Part shown: in pieces, positions 6,341 to 11,023 of the stretch
How the letters are laid out: every line of letters begins with the position of its first letter
Numbering within the stretch: the first letter of the stretch is position 1
NCBI GenBank assembly: GCA_012274175.1
Contig: JAAOZZ010000250.1
Location: 1-11,023 of the forward strand
Reading direction: 5' to 3'
Length of the DNA: 11,023 nt
From: Betaproteobacteria bacterium
GTDB taxonomy: Bacteria; Pseudomonadota; Gammaproteobacteria; Burkholderiales; Usitatibacteraceae
Program-made: the position numbers and the translations under genes
Notes under the pieces: generated by a model
What the model was told of the DNA's origin: nothing
Database searches by the model: none
The model's input: the letters and a program-made list of their open reading frames with translations, nothing else

Positions 6341-7513
6341 CTACAGGCGCAGCACCCCGCGCCGGGCGACGTAGATGCCCGCGACCCCGACGAGGAATGC
6401 CACGCCCACGTTCCACATCGCGAAGGCCGCGACGACGAGAGTCACGAACCGCTCGCCCTTGTCCTTGCTGAATTCGCACGATCCGAGGGCGAGCTGCGCC
6501 CCGGTGAGGAAGAGGATCACGCCGAGGATCGCGGGCGAGAACAGGTGGAAGAGCGCCACCACCGAGCCGCTGAAGAAGAGGGCGAGCGCGAGGAGGATCA
6601 CGCCCAGGATGATCGGAGCCCCGCCCGTCCGCGCGCCGAACGCGACGTGGCCCGCCATTCCGCCCGCGCCGTGGCACATGGGCACGCCGCCCAGGGCCGC
6701 GCTGAACACGTTTATCAACCCCGTCGATATCGCCACGGATCTTTCGGTGACGGGGCGGTCCGGGAAGAGGCGGTTGTTCTCTTCGCGGATCGCGATGATG
6801 GCATTGCCGAGAGTGAGCGGCACCTGCGGCAGCGCGAGGAAGACCGCTCCGATGGCGAGGTCGTGCCAGGTGAGCGTCGATAGCGCGAAGCTTGGAGCCC
6901 GGAAGGTGATCGCGAGCTCCGAAAGGCCTTCGAGCGCGGCGGGATCCTGCGCCACGCCGCAGACCGCGCCGAAGAGCAGCAGGAGGAACATCGCGGGGAT
7001 CGCGCGGTTGTGGAGCAGGAGGATCGTTCCCGCGAGTCCCGCCGCGGCGATCCACCAGCTGTCGGACATCATCCGGATGCCCTGGAGCATGAATCCCATG
7101 CCGAGGCCCAGGATGATGCCCACCACCACGGGACGGGGCACGAGCCTCGAGACGCGCTGGGCCGCGCCGGTCAGTCCCAGGACCAGCCAGACGAGGCCCG
7201 TCACCGCGCTCGCGCCCAGCACCGCTGCCGGCGTGATCACGGCGGTCTGCGCCGCTTGCGTTGCCGCGACCGCTCCCGCCGCCTTCATGGGCTGCACGGG
7301 GAACGGCGTCCGGTAGTACGTCCCGCAGAGCACCATGGCCGCGCCGAAGGAGAAGAGGACGCCGAAAGGGTCCATCTTCACGACGCTCACGTACGCGACC
7401 ACGAAGGGGATCAGCGTCCCCAGGTCGCCGAAGGCTCCCGCCCACTCCATCCGGTCGAAGCGGTTGCGCCCGCGCGGCAATTCCGCGGCGTTATCCCGGG
7501 GCGCCGCATCCAC
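6341..7513 (-). CDS. MOT1-type molybdate/sulfate transporter
   Basis: This 390-aa integral membrane protein has about ten hydrophobic segments and resembles the MOT1 branch of the sulfate-permease-like family. Landmarks are NRFDRMEWAGAFGDLGT (17-33), the PMKA motif (75-78), PQVPLTLGNA (229-238) and PMCHGAGGMAGH (278-289). Family members import molybdate with high affinity, and some may take sulfate; the substrate cannot be decided from sequence. The start chosen is a GTG at 7511-7513. It keeps the conserved RFDR segment that an ATG at 7450 would cut off, and GGGAG lies nine bases upstream inside the end of the preceding gene. Only six bases separate it from the double-thioredoxin gene, so the two are co-transcribed and probably co-translated. 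Confidence 0.85.
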   Translation of the reverse strand: MDAAPRDNAAELPRGRNRFDRMEWAGAFGDLGTLIPFVVAYVSVVKMDPFGVLFSFGAAMVLCGTYYRTPFPVQPMKAAGAVAATQAAQTAVITPAAVLGASAVTGLVWLVLGLTGAAQRVSRLVPRPVVVGIILGLGMGFMLQGIRMMSDSWWIAAAGLAGTILLLHNRAIPAMFLLLLFGAVCGVAQDPAALEGLSELAITFRAPSFALSTLTWHDLAIGAVFLALPQVPLTLGNAIIAIREENNRLFPDRPVTERSVAISTGLINVFSAALGGVPMCHGAGGMAGHVAFGARTGGAPIILGVILLALALFFSGSVVALFHLFSPAILGVILFLTGAQLALGSCEFSKDKGERFVTLVVAAFAMWNVGVAFLVGVAGIYVARRGVLRL

Positions 7514-7519
7514 GGGCGG

Positions 7520-8545
7520 CTACTCCCACAGGTCGACGACGCGGCCCTGCGCCCGCAATCCGTCGGCCCGTTTCTGCACGTAGCGCTGGAAGTTCGGCTC
7601 GTCCCGGTATGCCCCGCTCGCCACGTAGTCCAGCGTCGAGGCGAGGTGGAACGGCTTGAGGTAACCCTCGGAGCGGAACACCTCGTGGCCCCCGGCGTCG
7701 AGGAAGACGAGCGTGGGGCCATAGACGACCTGAAGCGAGCGCGCCCATCGGCGCTCATCGCTGTCCTGGCCCTCCGGGGTCACAACCTTGCGCTTTCCCG
7801 CCAGGTCGAGCTCCACCACCGCGAAGCGCGCGAGCAGCTCTTTCACCTCGGGACGCGCGAATCCGTCGCGGCGCAGCTCCTCGCAGTCGCGGCAGCCGTC
7901 GTATCCGAACACGACCAGCACCGGCTTTCCGGAGCGCAGCATGCGCGGCAGGTCCGGCGCTCCACCCCCGGGAAGCGGCCCCGATGCGCTGGCCGCGGCG
8001 GCCTTTCCGTGGGTGCGCCGCGCGAGGTAATCGGTGAATGCTTCCTGCCTTTCGCCGCGCCGGCTCGCGTAGTCGAGCGCCACCCGGAAGCTTTCCGGCG
8101 GCAGGTAGCCGTTCAAGCGCAGCGCGATGCCGCCCTTCTCGTCGAGGAAGAGGAGCGTGGGCGTGAACTGGACCTTGAGGGCCGTGGCCAGCTCCTTCTC
8201 CGGCATCGTGCGCCCGTCGATCCACGTCGTCTCGCGATCGCCCCACAGGTTCAAGGCGATGGCCACGAAGTCGCGCCGCGTCGTCGCCACGATGTCTGGC
8301 TGACCGAAGTCCACCTCCATCAGCGCCTTGCAGTAGGGGCATCCGTCCTGACCGAAATAGACCATCACCCGCTTGTGGTCGCGCGCCGCGTCGCGGACCT
8401 CGTCGCGAAAATCCAGGAACGATTCCGTGAACCACTTCGGGATCTCGATGGCGCGGGAACCGGGCGCCTGGGCGTGCGCGACGAACGAGGCGGCCAGCAC
8501 GCACAGGAGCGTGAGCCAGCGATGGAGGATATGCGGCCGGATCAT
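7520..8545 (-). CDS. Secreted tandem thioredoxin-like protein (SoxW-like domains)
   Basis: Numbered from the ATG at 8545, this 341-aa protein has a signal peptide (1 to about 26, MIRPH then a Leu/Ala core, ending AHA-QA). Two thioredoxin-like domains follow. The first (about 35-175) has the active site GCPYC (Cys69, Cys72) and cis-Pro129 in FTPT. The second (about 200-320) has GCRDC (Cys218, Cys221) and cis-Pro277 in YGPT. An Ala/Gly/Pro-rich linker joins them. The domains resemble SoxW and related periplasmic thiol reductases. Each could carry out thiol-disulfide exchange, and the different pairs suggest different potentials or electron relay between domains, which is inference. Starts at 8572 or 8614 are possible but put acidic residues ahead of the signal peptide. 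Confidence 0.82.
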   Translation of the reverse strand: MIRPHILHRWLTLLCVLAASFVAHAQAPGSRAIEIPKWFTESFLDFRDEVRDAARDHKRVMVYFGQDGCPYCKALMEVDFGQPDIVATTRRDFVAIALNLWGDRETTWIDGRTMPEKELATALKVQFTPTLLFLDEKGGIALRLNGYLPPESFRVALDYASRRGERQEAFTDYLARRTHGKAAAASASGPLPGGGAPDLPRMLRSGKPVLVVFGYDGCRDCEELRRDGFARPEVKELLARFAVVELDLAGKRKVVTPEGQDSDERRWARSLQVVYGPTLVFLDAGGHEVFRSEGYLKPFHLASTLDYVASGAYRDEPNFQRYVQKRADGLRAQGRVVDLWE

Positions 8546-8727
8546 GCTGGCGCCAAAGTCTCGTTCGTCCATGGATGACAGTTTCCCACGCACTGCCGAT
8601 GCTTGCAGCGGCACAGGCGCAGAATGCCCGGGTGTCCAAGCGGTAGGATAGACGACTTCGTCATTGCGCCCTGAAAGCCGGTGCGCCAGCGCGGACTAAT
8701 TGACTTTCGATGAAGGCTGATATCCCG
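8546..8727. other. Divergent intergenic region between the thioredoxin and dsbG-like genes
   Basis: This gap must hold promoters for both directions, but no convincing -35/-10 pair was seen. Visible elements are a small hairpin, GACGA-CT-TCGTC (8651-8662), and a TAGGAT hexamer (8644-8649) that could be a weak + strand -10. The stretch near 8700-8727 is less GC-rich than the surroundings. Confidence 0.3.
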
Positions 8728-9354
8728 ATGAATACCCGATGCATCCGTTCAAGTGCGACAGCGTTCATGTTTGTCATCGCCGCCTCGGCCGGACTCCCGG
8801 CCGACGCCGAGGCGCCCCTCGAGCGGATGGTAGCGGCGAATTGGCTCGATCTCGTTCGCGGCGGCGATCGCGCTTCCGCGCCGTTGCCCGCCGACACGTG
8901 GCAGCGACTCGAGAAAAGCCGGTGGATCGAGGATGGCCTTGCCGGCGCCCCCCGCACCGTCTACGTCTTCACGGACCCGAACTGTCCGTTGTGCAGCCGA
9001 TTTTGGTCGGACGCGCGCCCGTGGGTCAACGCGGGGAAGGTGCAGTTACGCCATGTGCTGGTTGCCGTCATCGACGATTCGAGCGCCGGAAAGGCGGCGG
9101 CATTGCTCAATTCCAAAGACCCGGCCCTCGCTCTCAAGCAGCACGAAAGTCATCCGGGCGCAGCCTATGGCGACGCAGAGAGGAAGGTAGATCCGACGGT
9201 CCGGCGAGATCTCGACGGCAACGAGGCCCTGATGCACGCGTTGGATGCGCCCGGAACGCCGACGATCGTCTATCGGGACTCCTTGGGGGCGCTGCGCAAG
9301 TTCCAGGGTGCTCCGTCTCCCGAGATGCTCACCGCGATTCTCGGGCCGCGCTGA
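8728..9354 (+). CDS. dsbG: DsbG-like periplasmic thiol:disulfide protein, short N-terminus
   Basis: This 208-aa protein starts with a signal peptide (1 to about 28, ending near ADAEA). The catalytic part closely follows E. coli DsbG as I recall it: RWIEDG (65-70), VYVFTDPNCPLC (78-89), RFWSDARPWVNAGKVQLRHVL (91-111) and the cis-Pro loop GTPT with Pro178. The active site is CPLC (Cys86, Cys89), where E. coli DsbG has CPYC. DsbG reduces or protects sulfenylated cysteines in the periplasm and is recharged by DsbD. Only about 35 residues lie between the signal peptide and the catalytic part, so most of the N-terminal dimerisation domain is missing. The start at 8728 was chosen because AAGG (8713-8716) precedes it; an ATG at 8710 has no ribosome binding site. 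Confidence 0.82.
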   Translation: MNTRCIRSSATAFMFVIAASAGLPADAEAPLERMVAANWLDLVRGGDRASAPLPADTWQRLEKSRWIEDGLAGAPRTVYVFTDPNCPLCSRFWSDARPWVNAGKVQLRHVLVAVIDDSSAGKAAALLNSKDPALALKQHESHPGAAYGDAERKVDPTVRRDLDGNEALMHALDAPGTPTIVYRDSLGALRKFQGAPSPEMLTAILGPR

Positions 9355-9372
9355 CCCCGCGAAGGAGGCGAA

Positions 9373-10035
9373 CTATCCGAGCTCCACCGGGAGCCCGGCC
9401 AGGCGCCACTCCGGCAGGCCGTTCTCAAGGCGCCGCGCCTTGTGGCCTTTCCTGCGCAGGAGCTCCACGGCCTCGTACGACATCAGGCAATAGGGGCCGC
9501 GGCAGTAGGCGACCACCTCCTTCCTCTTCGGCAACTCGCCGAGGCGCTTGCCGAGCTGCTCGATGGGGATGTTCACCGCCCCGGGCACGTGTCCCGCCTC
9601 GAATTCCTCGGCGGGCCGCACGTCGAGCACCGTGACCAGGCCCTTGCGGGCGCGATCGAGCAAGTCGGCCGCCGCGACAGGCTCCATCTGGTCGCGGGAC
9701 GAAAAGTAGTCGTGCACGAGGCGATCGATCTCCGCGACGTGGGTCTCGCCCGTCTGGCGCAGCGCGGCGAGCATGCGCAGGACCTCGTCGCCCGCCAGGC
9801 GATAGAAGACGTACTGGCCCTCCTTGCGCCCGAGCGTGAGGCCGGCCTGCCGCAGCTTCTGGAGGTGCTGCGACGTGTTGGCGACGGAATGGCCGGTCAG
9901 GGAGGCCAACTGGTCCACGCTGCGCTCGCCCTGGGCCAGGATCTCGAGGAGGTCCAGGCGCGCGGCGCTTCCGAGGGCCGCCGCGATGCGGGCGAGCTGC
10001 TCGAAGAGGATTTGCTTCGGCGTGGGATTTGACAT
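9373..10035 (-). CDS. ArsR-family repressor fused to a rhodanese domain
   Basis: This 220-aa protein has an ArsR/SmtB winged-helix domain (about 10-95), with recognition helix VANTSQHLQKLRQAGL (51-66) and wing EGQYVFYRL (72-80). A rhodanese domain follows (about 118-217), with LDVRPAEEFEAGHVPGAVNIP (137-157) and active-site loop CRGPYC (178-183). The DNA-binding domain has no cysteine, and the metal-binding ELCVCDL-type motif of classic ArsR is replaced by ERSVDQL. The only cysteines are Cys178 and Cys183 in the rhodanese loop. Sensing a persulfide or other reactive sulfur species there is a reasonable inference. The gene converges on dsbG with an 18-base gap. Its own promoter seems to overlap the inverted repeat at 10056-10075, which suggests autorepression. 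The ATG has no clear Shine-Dalgarno sequence. Confidence 0.9.
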   Translation of the reverse strand: MSNPTPKQILFEQLARIAAALGSAARLDLLEILAQGERSVDQLASLTGHSVANTSQHLQKLRQAGLTLGRKEGQYVFYRLAGDEVLRMLAALRQTGETHVAEIDRLVHDYFSSRDQMEPVAAADLLDRARKGLVTVLDVRPAEEFEAGHVPGAVNIPIEQLGKRLGELPKRKEVVAYCRGPYCLMSYEAVELLRRKGHKARRLENGLPEWRLAGLPVELG

Positions 10036-10055
10036 GGTCCGGGGTCGTGTTTAAT

Positions 10056-10075
10056 ATTCAATTAATCACTTGAAT
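10056..10075. promoter_or_regulatory. Candidate operator of the ArsR-rhodanese repressor
   Basis: ATTCAA (10056-10061) and TTGAAT (10070-10075) are perfect inverted arms with an 8-base spacer, in an AT-rich island of a GC-rich window. ArsR/SmtB proteins bind AT-rich inverted repeats of this kind. It lies 20 bases upstream of the repressor start and 42 bases upstream of the divergent membrane hydroxylase gene, so one bound dimer could control both. Confidence 0.6.
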
Positions 10076-10085
10076 GATAGATCAA
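10056..10085 (-). promoter_or_regulatory. Candidate promoter of the ArsR-rhodanese gene
   Basis: On the - strand, TTGATC (10085-10080) as -35 and TTGAAT (10061-10056) as -10 each match four of six consensus bases, with an 18-base spacer. Transcription would start near 10049, about 14 bases before the ATG. The operator fills the spacer and overlaps the -10 box. Confidence 0.35.
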
Positions 10086-10117
10086 GGTGCATTCGTAGTC
10101 TAGCAGAGGCGCATTCC

Positions 10118-10969
10118 ATGACCCCGCATCCCGCCGTCGCTTCCGAGCCGCTCCTGCGGCTCGCGTTCTTCCTCGGGATCTTCGCGGCGATGGCCCTGTG
10201 GGAGGCGCTCGCGCCGCGCCGCAAGCGCCGGTTCCCGCGCAAGTCCCGGTGGGCTGCGAACCTGGCCCTCCTCGCGATCGACGTGGCGGCATTGCGCGTC
10301 CTGGCACCGGGCGCGGCCATCGCCGTGGCGCTGGCGGGCGAGGCGCACGGCTGGGGACTGCTCCACGGGATCGGAGCTCCGGCATGGATCGCGATCCCGG
10401 CCGCGGTGGCGCTCCTCGACCTTGCCATCTACTTCCAGCACGTGATGTTCCACGCCGTGCCGACCCTGTGGCGGCTGCACCGCGTGCACCACGCCGACCT
10501 CGACTTCGACGTCACGACGGGCACGCGATTCCATCCGGTCGAGATCCTGATCTCGACCGGGGTCAAGTGCGCGGCGGTCGCCGCGATCGGCGCGCCGGCG
10601 CTCGCGGTCCTCGCATTCGAAGTGCTGCTGAACGCGACGGCGATGTTCAACCACGGGAACGTGCGCATCCCGCCGGGAATCGACCGGTGGCTGCGCCGGT
10701 TCGTGGTCACGCCCGACATGCACCGCGTGCACCATTCGGTCGACTACGCCGAGTCGTCGAGCAACTTCGGCTTCAACGCTCCGTGGTGGGACCGGCTCTT
10801 CGGCACCTACCGCGCCCAACCTGCCGCGGGACACGAGGCGATGGCGATCGGCGTCGACGCGTTCCGGTCGGAGGAGGATCTCCGCCTCGACCGCCTCCTG
10901 ATCCAGCCCTTCCTCGATACACCCGGCGGCTACCCCATCAACCGGCGCGGCGCGGCCGTCGAGCGATGA
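10118..10969 (+). CDS. Sterol desaturase / fatty acid hydroxylase family membrane protein
   Basis: This 283-aa integral membrane protein has hydrophobic segments near 12-28, 45-72, 90-107 and 145-170. It carries the histidine clusters that bind the di-iron centre: HVMFH (108-112), HRVHH (121-125), RFHP (137-140), FNHGN (177-181) and HRVHH (202-206). Family members use O2 to hydroxylate or desaturate lipid-like substrates; the substrate here is unknown. The start at 10118 is supported by AGAGG eight bases upstream; a TTG at 10070 would add 16 residues, lacks a ribosome binding site and lies in the operator. It is divergent from the repressor gene and followed 28 bases later by another gene on the same strand. 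Confidence 0.88.
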   Translation: MTPHPAVASEPLLRLAFFLGIFAAMALWEALAPRRKRRFPRKSRWAANLALLAIDVAALRVLAPGAAIAVALAGEAHGWGLLHGIGAPAWIAIPAAVALLDLAIYFQHVMFHAVPTLWRLHRVHHADLDFDVTTGTRFHPVEILISTGVKCAAVAAIGAPALAVLAFEVLLNATAMFNHGNVRIPPGIDRWLRRFVVTPDMHRVHHSVDYAESSSNFGFNAPWWDRLFGTYRAQPAAGHEAMAIGVDAFRSEEDLRLDRLLIQPFLDTPGGYPINRRGAAVER

Positions 10970-10997
10970 GATTCGCGATCTCTCGCCGGAGGTGGCC

Positions 10998-11023
10998 ATG
11001 AAACACCTGTTCATCCTGAACGA
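10998..11023 (+). CDS. Start of a further gene, cut by the window edge
   Basis: Only MKHLFILN and part of the next codons are visible. GGAGG (10988-10992) lies five bases before the ATG, which makes the start convincing. The short gap suggests co-transcription with the membrane hydroxylase gene. A start of this type is common in diacylglycerol-kinase-like lipid kinases, but eight residues cannot establish that. Confidence 0.5.

Noticed and set aside
6302..6350. Short GC hairpins between the convergent barrel and transporter genes
   Set aside because: The stems are only about five base pairs and lack T runs, so they are not distinguishable from chance in such GC-rich DNA.
7010..8578. Long open frame on the + strand across the transporter and thioredoxin genes
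   Set aside because: It crosses two well-identified - strand genes and gives a low-complexity Arg/His/Gly-rich product.
8629..8700. Stretch resembling the 5' half of a tRNA (GTGTCCAAGCGGTAG)
   Set aside because: No GTTC-type T-arm follows, the acceptor stem has no complementary partner and no anticodon stem forms in the right place.
10070..10072. TTG start for the membrane hydroxylase gene
   Set aside because: It has no ribosome binding site, lies within the inverted repeat and adds 16 residues without family character; the ATG at 10118 has AGAGG at proper spacing.

Overview
This window looks like chromosomal DNA from a high-GC Gram-negative bacterium, most likely a betaproteobacterium. The assignment rests on the overall base composition, the protein families (DsbG, Spy/CpxP-like, LolA-like, an outer-membrane beta-barrel, a leaderless family-3 solute-binding protein) and the compact gene layout. 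No rRNA, tRNA, CRISPR array, transposase or integrase was seen. It holds eleven complete protein genes and the first codons of a twelfth.

Left part (1-2200, + strand): a structured leader precedes a small conserved protein of unknown function (220-552). A family-3 solute-binding-like protein without signal peptide follows (652-1389), then a periplasmic Spy/CpxP-like protein with a Met/His/Gly-rich N-terminal half (1568-2131). The Spy-like gene has a long leader that can fold into an extended stem ending just before its ribosome binding site. A hairpin closes this part.

Middle part (2208-6298, + strand): a tightly packed four-gene operon encodes an ABC ATPase, an FtsX/MacB-type permease, a periplasmic LolA-like protein and a predicted outer-membrane beta-barrel protein. 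Together they provide one component for each envelope layer, which suggests a trans-envelope lipid or lipoprotein transport route. In front of it lies a perfect FNR/ANR-type site, TTGAT-N4-ATCAA, about 41 bases upstream of where a candidate -10 box would place the transcription start. The operon may therefore respond to oxygen.

Right part (6341-11023): on the - strand, a secreted protein with two thioredoxin-like domains (CPYC and CRDC) is followed 6 bases later by a MOT1-type molybdate/sulfate transporter. Divergent from them is a short DsbG-like periplasmic thiol protein (+). Convergent with that is an ArsR-type repressor fused to a rhodanese domain (-). Divergent from the repressor is an integral-membrane sterol desaturase/fatty acid hydroxylase family protein (+), followed by the start of another gene. 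The repressor and hydroxylase genes share an AT-rich gap with a perfect inverted repeat, ATTCAA-N8-TTGAAT. The thioredoxins, DsbG and rhodanese suggest a thiol/sulfur redox theme, but the link between these genes is inferred from proximity only.
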